Positions 42,284 to 52,016 of a DNA stretch of 64,000 nt are shown piece after piece. Both the position numbers and the translations under genes were made by a program. The stretch comes from Clostridia bacterium. GTDB lineage: Bacteria > Bacillota > Clostridia > Oscillospirales > Acutalibacteraceae. The DNA lies in contig JAFXCQ010000012.1 in the NCBI GenBank assembly GCA_017521425.1, positions 62,001 through 126,000 of the forward strand. Reading direction: 5' to 3'. The notes beneath the pieces were generated by a model. It did not search any database, had not been told where the DNA came from, and saw only the letters and a program-made list of their open reading frames with translations. Each line of letters opens with the position of its first letter. Within the stretch, counting starts at the first letter, position 1.

Positions 42284-42312
42284 AATATATTACTAATTGA
42301 GTGTTTTGTCAA
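42284..42312 (-). promoter_or_regulatory. Promoter of the PspC gene
   Basis: On the minus strand TTGACA (42312-42307), 17 bases, TATATT (42289-42284). No clear terminator separates it from the upstream clpC stop. Confidence 0.6.
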
Positions 42313-42329
42313 TACACTTATCAAAAAAA

Positions 42330-44741
42330 TCACTTTAAAATATATTTTTTATTCCTGTAATCACATATATATTCTTTTTTATTTAATTCACCTAAAAGTA
42401 TTTTTTCTGAAAGCATATCTTCAATTTCAGAAGTAATTAAACGGCGCAAAGGTCTTGCACCATAAACCTTATCAAACCCATTTTCAGATAATTTAGAAAT
42501 TACATTATCCGTAAATTCAATTTCAATATTTTTTTCATTCAATCGTTTTTTTACATTTTTTAACAGATTATTTGTAATTTCTTTAATTTCATCTTTGGTT
42601 AATAAATCAAAGACAATCAATTCATCAATTCTGTTTACAAGTTCAGGTTTAAAGGTCTTTTTCACTTCTTCAATGACCAATTTCCTGTTTTTTTCATTTC
42701 TCTCATTTTCGTTATTATCATCGGAAAATCCCATTGAACCTTTATTACTTGAAATAAGCGAAGCTCCTATATTTGATGTCATAATAACAACCGTATTTTT
42801 AAAGCTTACCTTTCTGCCATTAGAATCAGTTAAAACACCATCTTCTAATATTTGTAATAATAAATTAAAAATATCTGCATCAGCTTTTTCAATTTCATCA
42901 AATAAAACTATTGAATACGGTCTTCTTCTTACTTTTTCTGTTAACTGGCCACCCTCATCAAATCCAACATAACCTGGTGGTGAGCCAATAAGTCTTGAAA
43001 CAGAATGTTTTTCCATATATTCTGACATATCTATTTTTATTATTTCACTGTCATTTCCAAAAAGACATTCTGAGAGCGCTTTTGTCAATTCTGTTTTACC
43101 TACGCCTGTAGGACCTAAAAACAAAAATGAGCCTATTGGTCTTTTGGGGTCTTTAAGGCCCGCTCTGCCTCGTCTTATTGCTCTTGCAACAGCTTTTACC
43201 GCCATATCCTGACCAATAATTCTTTTGTGAAGCTCTTCTTCTAAATTTAAAAGCTTTTCACTCTCTTCTTCTGTGATTTGAGTAACAGGAATTTTTGACC
43301 ACATTGAAACAATTGATTTGATGTCATCTTCAGTTACAAAAAGCTTTTTATTTTTTATTTTTTCAAGCCATTTTTGTTTTTTTATTCTGAAGTCAGTATT
43401 TAAAGTTTTTTCTTCATCTCGTAAATGTGCAGCTTTTTCAAAATTCTGATTTGATATTGCGTTATTTTTCGCAGTTGTTTTTTCTTTTATTTTTTCTTCA
43501 AGTATTTTTAATTCTTCGGGTAAAGTATAGCTTTTTAATTTTACCTTTGCAGATGCTTCATCTATTAAATCAATCGCTTTATCTGGTAAAAACCTGTCTG
43601 TTATATACCTTACACTTAAATTTAACGAAGATGAAATTGCTTCATCTGTAATTATTACACCGTGATGCTTTTCGTAATATGATTTAATCCCATAAATCAT
43701 TTCTTTAGCGGCTTCAATAGACGGTTCATCAACTGTTATAGGTTGAAATCTTCTTTCCAGGGCCGCATCTTTTTCAATATATTTTCTGTATTCTTCTATA
43801 GTTGTAGCACCTACTACCTGAATGTCGCCACGCGCTAATGATGGTTTTAATATATTTGCAGCATCAACTGCACCCTCGGCAGAGCCTGCACCAACAATAT
43901 TATGAAGTTCATCTATAAATAAAATAATATTTTTATCTTCAATAACTTCATCAATTATATTTTTAATTCTTTCTTCAAAATCTCCGCGGTATTTTGTACC
44001 CGCAACCATACAAGTCAAGTCTAATGAAATTACTCTTTTATCTTTTAAGCTTTCGGGTACTGTGCCATTCGCAATTTCTAAAGCAAGACCCTCTGCTATT
44101 GCAGTTTTACCAACCCCCGGCTCACCAATCAAACACGGGTTATTTTTCGTTCTTCTTGAAAGAATTTCAATCACCCTTTCAATTTCATTATCCCTTGCAA
44201 TAACGGGGTCTATTTCGCCATTTTTAGCACTTTCAGTTAAATCCTTTCCGTATTTATCTACGAGAGATTTACTATCTTTAGAATTTATTTGAGTTTTTTT
44301 ATAATCATTATGATTTATTTCATTTGAAACATCTGTTGTTATTTCGTAAGGACTTACACCTAAAGCGCTTAAAATTTTGCACCCCGCACTCTGCGGCTCT
44401 TTTAATAATGCAAATAATAATTGCTCTGTACCTGCACCTGATTTTTTTGTTGCACTGTTTAATGCATTTTCTATAACCTTTCTGCATTTAGGTGTAACAT
44501 CTTCAGGTGAAAGAGATGTAGGAATACCAACACCAATACTTTTTTTTATTTGCTCTTCAACCTTTTTAAAATTTATTTTTTTAGACAAAAGAATTGAAGC
44601 AGCAACTGTTTTTGTATCAGAAAGTAACCCTAATAAAATATGTTCACTGCCAATGTATGTGTGGCCCAAATTCTCTGCTGCTTCAACAGCAAAATTCAAA
44701 GCATTATTTGCACTCTCTGTAAACCCTGTAAATTTATACAC
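42330..44741 (-). CDS. clpC: Clp protease ATPase subunit ClpC
   Basis: This is a Hsp100 unfoldase feeding ClpP. There are two ClpN repeats (about 1-145), AAA1 with Walker A GEPGVGKT, a UVR-type middle segment (NAISNQNFEKAAHLRDEEK), and AAA2 with GPTGVGKT, giving 803 residues as expected for ClpC. A GTG start at 44741 has TAGGAG upstream. It lies 11 bases after spoIIE, with none of the usual ctsR-mcsA-mcsB genes, so its transcription appears tied to the spoIIE promoter. Confidence 0.95.
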   Translation of the reverse strand: MYKFTGFTESANNALNFAVEAAENLGHTYIGSEHILLGLLSDTKTVAASILLSKKINFKKVEEQIKKSIGVGIPTSLSPEDVTPKCRKVIENALNSATKKSGAGTEQLLFALLKEPQSAGCKILSALGVSPYEITTDVSNEINHNDYKKTQINSKDSKSLVDKYGKDLTESAKNGEIDPVIARDNEIERVIEILSRRTKNNPCLIGEPGVGKTAIAEGLALEIANGTVPESLKDKRVISLDLTCMVAGTKYRGDFEERIKNIIDEVIEDKNIILFIDELHNIVGAGSAEGAVDAANILKPSLARGDIQVVGATTIEEYRKYIEKDAALERRFQPITVDEPSIEAAKEMIYGIKSYYEKHHGVIITDEAISSSLNLSVRYITDRFLPDKAIDLIDEASAKVKLKSYTLPEELKILEEKIKEKTTAKNNAISNQNFEKAAHLRDEEKTLNTDFRIKKQKWLEKIKNKKLFVTEDDIKSIVSMWSKIPVTQITEEESEKLLNLEEELHKRIIGQDMAVKAVARAIRRGRAGLKDPKRPIGSFLFLGPTGVGKTELTKALSECLFGNDSEIIKIDMSEYMEKHSVSRLIGSPPGYVGFDEGGQLTEKVRRRPYSIVLFDEIEKADADIFNLLLQILEDGVLTDSNGRKVSFKNTVVIMTSNIGASLISSNKGSMGFSDDNNENERNEKNRKLVIEEVKKTFKPELVNRIDELIVFDLLTKDEIKEITNNLLKNVKKRLNEKNIEIEFTDNVISKLSENGFDKVYGARPLRRLITSEIEDMLSEKILLGELNKKEYICDYRNKKYILK

Positions 44742-44752
44742 TAAAACAACTC

Positions 44753-47071
44753 CTAATCATTTTTTAAAAGCAATAAAGTAACAATAGTTAAATCATCATT
44801 TTTGGTTGGTTGTAATTCTCTTATTCTCTCTCCTAAATTTTCGGTAAAACTTCTGACTTTCTCATTGTTAAAATATTTAACTTCTCTTTCTATTATGCTA
44901 AAATCTTCTTCCCTTACTCCATCAGTTGACATAATTATTACGTCACCTGCAGCTAAAGTACCATTTCCGTTTGAGCTTTCCGCATCTTTAATTATGCCAA
45001 GTGGTAATGATGGCGAATTTATATAATGAATTCTTTTATTTTTTCTTACTATTGTATCTTGCGCACCACATTTAAAAAATTCAATATGACCTGTAAATAA
45101 ATCAATTGCAGTTAAATCAAGTGTTACTGAACATTCATCGCCTGATTTTGAGATTAAAGAAGTATTTACAGTATTTATTGCGGACTCAATTCCAAATCCA
45201 GCTTTTATTAGTTTTTCTAACAACGATATTGCTAAATTAGAGCCAATAGCTGCTTTTGTACCAGTACCCATACCATCACAAATAACAGAATAAAAAATAC
45301 CATTATCATCAGTAAATGTTGCGTAAGTGTCACCTGAATATTTCTGCCCTGTAGAACAATATTGTATTCCCGCAGAAATTATTTTTAAATCTGCTTTTTC
45401 TTTAAATAAAAGTGTAAAAAAATCGTTTATTTTAATAATTTCAGGATACTCTAATTTTTTATTTGAGATAATTTCAAGTTGTCTTAAAAGTGGTCTGAAA
45501 TTTTCATTATGTTTAATATTTTTCAATTTTAATTCTATTGTTAATTTTTCTAATGAATTTATTACACAACAACTTTCTTTCGCCTCAAAACCTAATGAAG
45601 TTGCTGTTGCTCTGACCTTTGCCGCTAAATCCATATCAAAACGGATATCTTCAGTTAAACTGTCGCATAATGAGTCAAGCAATGAAGAAACATTTACAAA
45701 TTGTTCTGATGCTAATGATTGAATTTCATTTATTCTTGATTCCATTTTTTCCTTAATAATATATTCAGAAAACAATTTATTAAATGACGCTGAAACCATT
45801 TCACTTCTTATACATTTTGAAGCAAATTGTTGCGGAATTGTTTTATTTTCTAAATAAACTCCGTCTTTTTTTAATGTAATTAAAGTATTAAAGCAATCTT
45901 GTGTATCATTAAAGCTTTCATTCCAACAAGCATCATACAATCCACAAGAGCCACAAACTTGCTCTTTTGTTTTTTTATAGATTTTTTTCATATCAGCTTT
46001 TTCATTTTTATATAATGCATCTGAAACAACATTTAATGAATCACAGATTTCACTTGAAATTTCAGAAGCGTTTCTTAGTTTTCTCATAATATCACTTTTA
46101 ACATTATCAATAATTGGTGATGTTACTTTTGGCGAAAGAATTTCTTCTAATCTTCTGTTTATTTTTGGTGGTAAAAATATGAAAATAATCCCCGAAATAA
46201 TTGTTTCAATAATTATTGCATAGTTTTCAAATTCTTCGTAAGCAATTATTGAAACTAAAACACCAGAAAGCGAAAATGCTATAAATGACGCAATTTTGCC
46301 AAATGTTGACACTACTCCTGCAATTAAACCACCTAATGAATAAAATGCAAGAAGAAAAATGTTGCCAGTTCCAAGACTCATAGTAATACCTGTGCAGACA
46401 CCGACAATTGTGCCACCTGCTTCTTTCGAATATTTAGCACAAATTAAAATTATTAAAATTGCAATTATATGCGCGGGATAAATATTAAATATTTCTATAT
46501 TTTTAAGTGATAAAAGAAGAAGTGAAAAGCAAATTATTAAAGAAATTGCTTCTTTTGAAGTCAAAGAATAAATACTACCCTTTAAAGTTAAAACTGTTCT
46601 TGTTTCCGTAAACAAAAATGCAGTAAATGCACCTAATAAGCTTTCAGAAAAACAAATTATAAATGATAAAACTGTAATTTTTTCCGCTAATACAACTGCG
46701 AGTCCGGTTACAAAAAGGCACACAAATGTTGAAAAAATTGGTGTAGCTATTGAATCTCTCAATTCCTTAAAAGGCTTTAAAGCACCAAAAATTACAATTA
46801 AAGCTAAAATTGATGCTATGTATCGTAACGAAGAAATAGAATCACCGCTTAAAATATACCCAAGTGAAGCTCCTAACGCAGAAATTGTAAGATATTTTTT
46901 TCCACCGGCAGCAGAGAAAGCAACACCAAATGGAGAAAAAGTTGTACTGAACCCTGAAAAACTAAAAATTAAACCAAAAATAAAATTTAAAAATGTTATT
47001 AAAATTTCTCGTTTGTTGAGTTTAAATTTCTTTTCACTTTTTACATAATTTATTGCTTCTGTAACACTCAT
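44753..47071 (-). CDS. spoIIE: Stage II sporulation protein E (SpoIIE)
   Basis: SpoIIE is the polar-septum phosphatase that dephosphorylates SpoIIAA to activate sigma-F in the forespore. The N-terminal 300 or so residues hold around ten membrane segments. A central region includes the Cys-rich CGSCGLYDACW, and the C-terminal PP2C domain has the metal-binding VICDGMGTGTKAAIG and STDGVREED. Its 772 residues are close to Bacillus SpoIIE. The ribosome binding site is AGGACGG. It is directly followed by clpC. Confidence 0.93.
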   Translation of the reverse strand: MSVTEAINYVKSEKKFKLNKREILITFLNFIFGLIFSFSGFSTTFSPFGVAFSAAGGKKYLTISALGASLGYILSGDSISSLRYIASILALIVIFGALKPFKELRDSIATPIFSTFVCLFVTGLAVVLAEKITVLSFIICFSESLLGAFTAFLFTETRTVLTLKGSIYSLTSKEAISLIICFSLLLLSLKNIEIFNIYPAHIIAILIILICAKYSKEAGGTIVGVCTGITMSLGTGNIFLLAFYSLGGLIAGVVSTFGKIASFIAFSLSGVLVSIIAYEEFENYAIIIETIISGIIFIFLPPKINRRLEEILSPKVTSPIIDNVKSDIMRKLRNASEISSEICDSLNVVSDALYKNEKADMKKIYKKTKEQVCGSCGLYDACWNESFNDTQDCFNTLITLKKDGVYLENKTIPQQFASKCIRSEMVSASFNKLFSEYIIKEKMESRINEIQSLASEQFVNVSSLLDSLCDSLTEDIRFDMDLAAKVRATATSLGFEAKESCCVINSLEKLTIELKLKNIKHNENFRPLLRQLEIISNKKLEYPEIIKINDFFTLLFKEKADLKIISAGIQYCSTGQKYSGDTYATFTDDNGIFYSVICDGMGTGTKAAIGSNLAISLLEKLIKAGFGIESAINTVNTSLISKSGDECSVTLDLTAIDLFTGHIEFFKCGAQDTIVRKNKRIHYINSPSLPLGIIKDAESSNGNGTLAAGDVIIMSTDGVREEDFSIIEREVKYFNNEKVRSFTENLGERIRELQPTKNDDLTIVTLLLLKND

Positions 47072-47090
47072 TTTTAACCGTCCTTAATGT

Positions 47091-47120
47091 ATTATATTTA
47101 CCATATAATTTTAAAGACAA
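47091..47120 (-). promoter_or_regulatory. Promoter of spoIIE-clpC
   Basis: On the minus strand TTGTCT (47120-47115), 18 bases, TATAAT (47096-47091). I see no good Spo0A box (TGTCGAA) nearby on this side; the nearest look-alike is TGTAGAA at 47198-47204. Confidence 0.5.
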
Positions 47121-47146
47121 GCACTTGAAAAATTAGTCGCATTATG

Positions 47147-47176
47147 TTGTAAAAAAATATTATTTTGTGTTATAAT
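47147..47176 (+). promoter_or_regulatory. Promoter of the two-component system
   Basis: TTGTAA (47147-47152), 18 bases, TATAAT (47171-47176). It leaves a leader of about 120 bases in which I see no strong structure. Confidence 0.5.
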
Positions 47177-47302
47177 GTAAGATAAAGTACAATATTTTGT
47201 AGAAAACAGTGTTAAATTTAGAAATTGTAAGATTTTCTTAATAATTTTATTACCTTTTTTGTAATTTATGGGGCTTATAGTGTAAACCAAGGAGGAATTT
47301 CG

Positions 47303-47992
47303 ATGAAAACTGTTCTTGTATGTGATGACGATGTCGCAATTTTAAAATCAATTGAAATTTATTTAAAGATGGAAGGTTATAATGTTATCTTAACCGAAAA
47401 CGGCAAAGAAGCACTAAATGCTTTAGAGAATAATGAAGTGCACTGTATTATTCTTGATATTATGATGCCTGTTTTAGACGGATTGAATGCAACATTGAAA
47501 ATCAGAGAATCTTTAAATATACCAATTATTTTACTTTCTGCTAAAAGTGAAGATACAGACAAAATTACTGGTCTTGGTTTTGGTGCTGATGACTATGTAA
47601 CAAAACCCTTTAACCCTCTTGAGCTTTGTGCAAGAGTTAAAAGTCAGATAAGAAGGTATTGTTCACTTGGTAGCTTAGAGAAAAAAGACGGTGTAATTAC
47701 TTCGGGCGGTCTTTCACTTGACACTAATGCACACGAAGTTACAGTTGATGGCGAAACTGTTAAATTAACTGCAACAGAATATGGCATAGTTGAGTATTTA
47801 ATGAAGAATTTAGGCAGAATTCTTTCAACTGACCAGATTTATGAAGCAGTTTGGGGCGACACACCTATTTCAGGTGATAAAACAGTTACAGTTCACATAA
47901 GAAGAATCAGAGAAAAAATCGAAATAAATCCTAAAGAACCAAAATACTTAAAGGTGGTGTGGGGAATTGGATACAAAATTGAAAAAATCTAA
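47303..47992 (+). CDS. OmpR-family response regulator
   Basis: The receiver domain (about 1-118) has the acidic pocket VCDDD, phospho-acceptor D52 (ILDIMMP), and the switch Thr/Lys in LLSAK and VTKPF. The C-terminal winged helix (about 130-229) includes LTATEYGIVEYLMKNLGRILS and VTVHIRRIREKIE. It is a DNA-binding transcription factor paired with the kinase gene that overlaps it. The start has AAGGAGG. Target genes cannot be read from the window. Confidence 0.95.
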   Translation: MKTVLVCDDDVAILKSIEIYLKMEGYNVILTENGKEALNALENNEVHCIILDIMMPVLDGLNATLKIRESLNIPIILLSAKSEDTDKITGLGFGADDYVTKPFNPLELCARVKSQIRRYCSLGSLEKKDGVITSGGLSLDTNAHEVTVDGETVKLTATEYGIVEYLMKNLGRILSTDQIYEAVWGDTPISGDKTVTVHIRRIREKIEINPKEPKYLKVVWGIGYKIEKI

Positions 47993-50657
47993 ATTAAACC
48001 CGTTAATTAAAGGTGTTATTTTAATACTTACGCTTATTTTTGCATTTCTTTCGGGAACTTCAGCATTAAATTTGGTGCGTAAAACATTTTATTTTAATAA
48101 TGAAACAGAAAATATAAAGAATACACCAATTTTCATTAAAAATATTCAGAATGAATTAGATTTTTTGTCGTGGGAAGTTGGTTCTACTTTAGAAAATTTC
48201 GGTCAGAATATGACTTTCGATGATTTTTCAAAAATCACTTCAAATGCTAAAGATTTAAAAGAGTCTTATGAATCTCAATTAAAAGATGCTCTTTATTATT
48301 ACAATCAAATTCAGGAACATAAAAAAGTTCAACCATTACCTGATGGTACTTCTTATGACAGTGAAATGAGCACTTTTTATATTGAAAATGGCGAATACAC
48401 TGAAGAATATGGTTCACTTGAAGCTTTTCAAAATGAATTAAGTCATTTCCCATACTTCAATTCTAACAAAGTTTCATCAAATCAAACTACAGTTACTAAT
48501 GAAAACAGTTCTCAGGAAGACCTGACTTCACCTGTAACAACTTTTGTCGTCGAAAATCCTGATACAGAATATGTACCTCATAACAAATACAACACGCGTG
48601 CCGAATGGGAATATGACTATGCAAATTTAAGAAGGCGTCTTTTTGAAATTGTAAATGATGCCCGAAGCGAAGAAACAATAAAAAAAGAATTAGAAATCAA
48701 ATATAATGAACAATTAGTTTCGTATTATGAAACCAGTCAAGAAAATTTATATAACTTAAGAGGTAATTTTAACAATATTGATTTCTTGGTTGTTAATAAT
48801 AAGAATGGTAATTATCTTTCAAATTTTGAAAAAATTGAAGATATTGAAAATTTAAAACAAAATTATAAAGATAATGCTTTGTTTTATTTCTATTATGATG
48901 GTAAAAATCTGAATTATACTCCTGTTAAGGTTGAATCAGAAGAGAATTTTATAAATATGATTCTCGTAAACTCTGGCTTAATATCAGAAACATTAAGTAC
49001 AGGTTTAATTTTGCATCACTTTAATGATTGTACTGTTTATTTCAAGGTTAATATGCCGCAGTCCGCGGATGATGAGTTTTATGTACTATCACAAATGTTT
49101 AACGATAGTTTAAAACAGGACCCCCTTTCTTTAAAAACACAAACTATTATTTTTTCAATTTTAACAGTTGCCGGAATTATTACTCTTGCAATACTTTCAA
49201 AACCAAAATTTAAAAATGAAAAACTCTGTTTAAATATTAGCCAGCGAACATTCTTTATTATTCATCTTGCATTATATTTTGCGATTATATTTTCTATCGG
49301 ATTGAGCATTATATACCTTGTTGGTGAATTTGATTATTTCCCTGATAATTCCTATAATTACTCCAGGGTGTTTGATTATTTAATTATCAGCGAAATATTA
49401 CCGGATTTAATTGGTGTATGCTTTGCAATTCTCGCCTTTTCAACTACAACATTTATAAATTATATTTTAGTAAATAAAAAAGCCGAAACTTTTAAGGAGC
49501 GTTTTATTTGCTATAAAATTTATAAGAACTTCAAGAAATTTATTGAAAAGAACAGAGATTTGAGAAATACAGTAAAGCAAATTGAGAAAAAGTTGTTAAT
49601 TATTTTATCAATTTGGGCTGTTATAGAATTCGCTGCTGGATTTTTTGCTTGTGGTTTTGGTTTTGAAGAAGAAATTGGTGTTTTCTTCTCAATTGTATTA
49701 TTACTTAATACAATCTTTGGAATAATTTTTGCGTTAAGATTTTTATCACAAACCAAAACTCTTGCTATTGCTGTTGAGAATATGAAAAATGGCAATCTTG
49801 ATATTAACCTTGATTCTACAAAATTTGTATTCCCACTCAAAGATTTTGCAAGAAACTTAAACGAATGTCGTGATTCAATTGAAAAAGCAGTTGGTGAAGC
49901 ATTGAAGGGTGAAAGACTTAAAACAGAGCTTATTACAAATGTTTCCCACGATTTGAAGACTCCCCTTACTTCAATTATAAACTATGTTTCACTCTTGAAA
50001 CTTTGCAATATTGAAGGCGAAGATGAAAATAAATATTTAGATATTCTCGATGAAAAGTCTACAAAACTCAAAAGACTTATTGAAGATTTAACTGAAGCAA
50101 GTAAAGCATCAAGCGGTAATATTAAAATGACAGTAGATACTGTAAATCTTAATGAATTGGCTTTACAGGCAGTTGGTGAAAACAATGATGTTTTAGAAAA
50201 TGTCGGTTTAGAAATTGTTGTTTCGCAGAAAAATGAAGATTTATTTGTTAAAGCTGATAGTCAACACACTTTCAGAATTTTTGACAATTTATTCTCAAAT
50301 GTAAAAAAATATGCTCTTTCAGGTACAAGAGTTTATGTTGATGTTTATAAAGAAGGAAATTATGGTGTATTCTCTGTTAAAAACATAAGCAAAGATAAAC
50401 TTAATATAAATCCTGATGAGATTACCGAAAGATTTGTACGCGGTGATAATTCAAGAACAACTGAAGGTAGTGGTCTTGGTCTTTCTATTGCAAGAAGCTT
50501 TACAGAGCTTCAGAATGGTATTTTCTCTATTGATATTGATGGAGATTTATTTAAAGTTACAATTAAGTTACCAATAACAAATAAGCCACAAATAAAACCA
50601 GAAGCACCTCTTCATACAGGAAATGAATTTGGCATAGCAAGAGAAAAAACAATTTAA
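47967..50657 (+). CDS. Six-span sensor histidine kinase
   Basis: At 896 residues it is unusually large. The segments are: TM 14-34, a 355-residue exported domain (35-390), then five more TMs (about 391-411, 429-452, 474-500, 543-562, 571-593), a HAMP-like stretch (594-650), dimerisation helix with phospho-acceptor H661 (VSHDLKTPLTS), and HATPase with N-box NLFSNVKKYA and GSGLGLSIARSF. The exported domain matches no sensor I recognise. Translation probably begins at the TTG at 47967 (AAGGTGG at nine bases), inside the regulator gene, so the pair is coupled. Confidence 0.88.
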   Translation: MDTKLKKSKLNPLIKGVILILTLIFAFLSGTSALNLVRKTFYFNNETENIKNTPIFIKNIQNELDFLSWEVGSTLENFGQNMTFDDFSKITSNAKDLKESYESQLKDALYYYNQIQEHKKVQPLPDGTSYDSEMSTFYIENGEYTEEYGSLEAFQNELSHFPYFNSNKVSSNQTTVTNENSSQEDLTSPVTTFVVENPDTEYVPHNKYNTRAEWEYDYANLRRRLFEIVNDARSEETIKKELEIKYNEQLVSYYETSQENLYNLRGNFNNIDFLVVNNKNGNYLSNFEKIEDIENLKQNYKDNALFYFYYDGKNLNYTPVKVESEENFINMILVNSGLISETLSTGLILHHFNDCTVYFKVNMPQSADDEFYVLSQMFNDSLKQDPLSLKTQTIIFSILTVAGIITLAILSKPKFKNEKLCLNISQRTFFIIHLALYFAIIFSIGLSIIYLVGEFDYFPDNSYNYSRVFDYLIISEILPDLIGVCFAILAFSTTTFINYILVNKKAETFKERFICYKIYKNFKKFIEKNRDLRNTVKQIEKKLLIILSIWAVIEFAAGFFACGFGFEEEIGVFFSIVLLLNTIFGIIFALRFLSQTKTLAIAVENMKNGNLDINLDSTKFVFPLKDFARNLNECRDSIEKAVGEALKGERLKTELITNVSHDLKTPLTSIINYVSLLKLCNIEGEDENKYLDILDEKSTKLKRLIEDLTEASKASSGNIKMTVDTVNLNELALQAVGENNDVLENVGLEIVVSQKNEDLFVKADSQHTFRIFDNLFSNVKKYALSGTRVYVDVYKEGNYGVFSVKNISKDKLNINPDEITERFVRGDNSRTTEGSGLGLSIARSFTELQNGIFSIDIDGDLFKVTIKLPITNKPQIKPEAPLHTGNEFGIAREKTI

Positions 50658-50665
50658 TAAATAAT

Positions 50666-50705
50666 TTATCCCCATACACAATTTAATTTGTGTATGGGGA
50701 TAAAC
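50666..50705. terminator. Bidirectional terminator
   Basis: A perfect 17-bp stem (50666-50682 with 50689-50705) with a 6-nt loop, between the converging kinase and glycosyltransferase genes. Confidence 0.8.
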
Positions 50706-50706
50706 T

Positions 50707-51906
50707 TTAAATGGATTCATACAGTTTTACATATTCTCTGAATTTATCATTCATATCAAAAAGCTTTGCTCTTTCGATACAATCACTACTTGAAAATGGT
50801 TTGGTTTCACATATTCTGACAATTTCACTTTTAAAACTTTCATAATCATCACAATCGACAACGCTACCACTTTTTTCATCAATTATTTCAGGACTTCCAC
50901 CTGTTCTAAATGTCAAAACAGGTGTCCCACAAGCAAGAGCTTCCATATTGACTGTAGGAAACGTTTCTTCCTTTGTCGGATTCACAAATAAATCTGCCGA
51001 AGAATAAATTTCTGCTAATTCTTCTTTACTTGAAGTTCTTCTTATTTTTATAATATTTTCAGGTAAATTCTTTTCATCATCTTCAGTTGTACCAATTAAA
51101 ATAATTTTATAATTGCTATTCAAATCATCGCTAAGCTTTTTTAAAATATCAATACCCTTTTTTTCAGTCCATTCAAAGGCAACACCTAAAATTAAATGGT
51201 CGTTTTCAGATATATTATTTAACTCTCTGAAATTGCTTTCAACCGGTTTAAAAATACTTAAATCAATTCCATTATTTATAACTTCAATTTTACTGTTTTT
51301 GAAATATGAGTTGCCGATTAATTGAGCTAACCATTTTGAAGGTGTAACTATGGTTAAATCATCAATTGCTGTAAAATATTTCTTTTTATTTTTATATAAA
51401 AATTTTGAACTGTCAACTCTTGAAAATGGGTAATCTCTGTATTGTGGACAATTTTCGCAGCCTGTTTGCCATTTATTGCATTTAACGTACTCAAAATGCG
51501 GACAATGACCAGTGAACGCCCAACAATCGTGCATTGTCCATACAACCTTTTTGTTGTATTTAGATAAAAAACTGAATAAAATTGGTAAATTAAGATACCA
51601 CCCGTGTAAAATATGAAGATGAATAATATTCGGATTAAATTTTTTAATATCTTTAATAAGCTTTAAAGTAGAAAAAACAGAACCAAAGCCCTCTAACCCG
51701 AGATATTCACCTACAAATCTGTGGGTGAAGCCGAAAAAACTATTACCTATAAGAATTTCATCACTTGAATTACCTGGGGTAACGCTACGGCTCTTACGAT
51801 ATGCAACTTTTACATTATGACCTGATAACCTTGCATTTTCTGCAATATTCAGCATAATATTACCTGTGCTACCATAGTTGCCTGAATTTATTTCAAATAT
51901 CTTCAT
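50707..51906 (-). CDS. Glycosyltransferase family 4
   Basis: This GT-B transferase has an N-terminal acceptor domain (INSGNYGSTGNIML, LHILHGWYLNLP) and a C-terminal donor domain with EWTEKKGIDIL, SADLFVNPTKEETFPTVNMEALACGTPV and FRTGGSPEII. Cysteines in CWAFTGHCPHFEYVKC..WQTGCENCPQY form the cluster seen in exopolysaccharide GT4 enzymes. The ATG at 51906 is preferred over the TTG at 51921. It is monocistronic, far from any polysaccharide cluster in this window. Confidence 0.85.
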   Translation of the reverse strand: MKIFEINSGNYGSTGNIMLNIAENARLSGHNVKVAYRKSRSVTPGNSSDEILIGNSFFGFTHRFVGEYLGLEGFGSVFSTLKLIKDIKKFNPNIIHLHILHGWYLNLPILFSFLSKYNKKVVWTMHDCWAFTGHCPHFEYVKCNKWQTGCENCPQYRDYPFSRVDSSKFLYKNKKKYFTAIDDLTIVTPSKWLAQLIGNSYFKNSKIEVINNGIDLSIFKPVESNFRELNNISENDHLILGVAFEWTEKKGIDILKKLSDDLNSNYKIILIGTTEDDEKNLPENIIKIRRTSSKEELAEIYSSADLFVNPTKEETFPTVNMEALACGTPVLTFRTGGSPEIIDEKSGSVVDCDDYESFKSEIVRICETKPFSSSDCIERAKLFDMNDKFREYVKLYESI

Positions 51907-51937
51907 ATAAACACCAATCAAATATAATTATGTAAAA

Positions 51938-51966
51938 ATTATAATATGTTACAGAATAATTGTCAA
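51938..51966 (-). promoter_or_regulatory. Consensus promoter of the glycosyltransferase
   Basis: On the minus strand TTGACA (51966-51961), exactly 17 bases, TATAAT (51943-51938). Confidence 0.85.
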
Positions 51967-51972
51967 GAAACT

Positions 51973-52004
51973 AAAAAACGACTCTCAAATGAGAGTCGTT
52001 TTTT
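51973..52004 (-). terminator. Terminator after tsf
   Basis: AAAAAACGACTCTC and GAGAGTCGTTTTTT form a perfect 14-bp stem with a loop of four and a T-run on the minus strand within the arm. Confidence 0.85.
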
Positions 52005-52016
52005 ATAAGAAAATAA

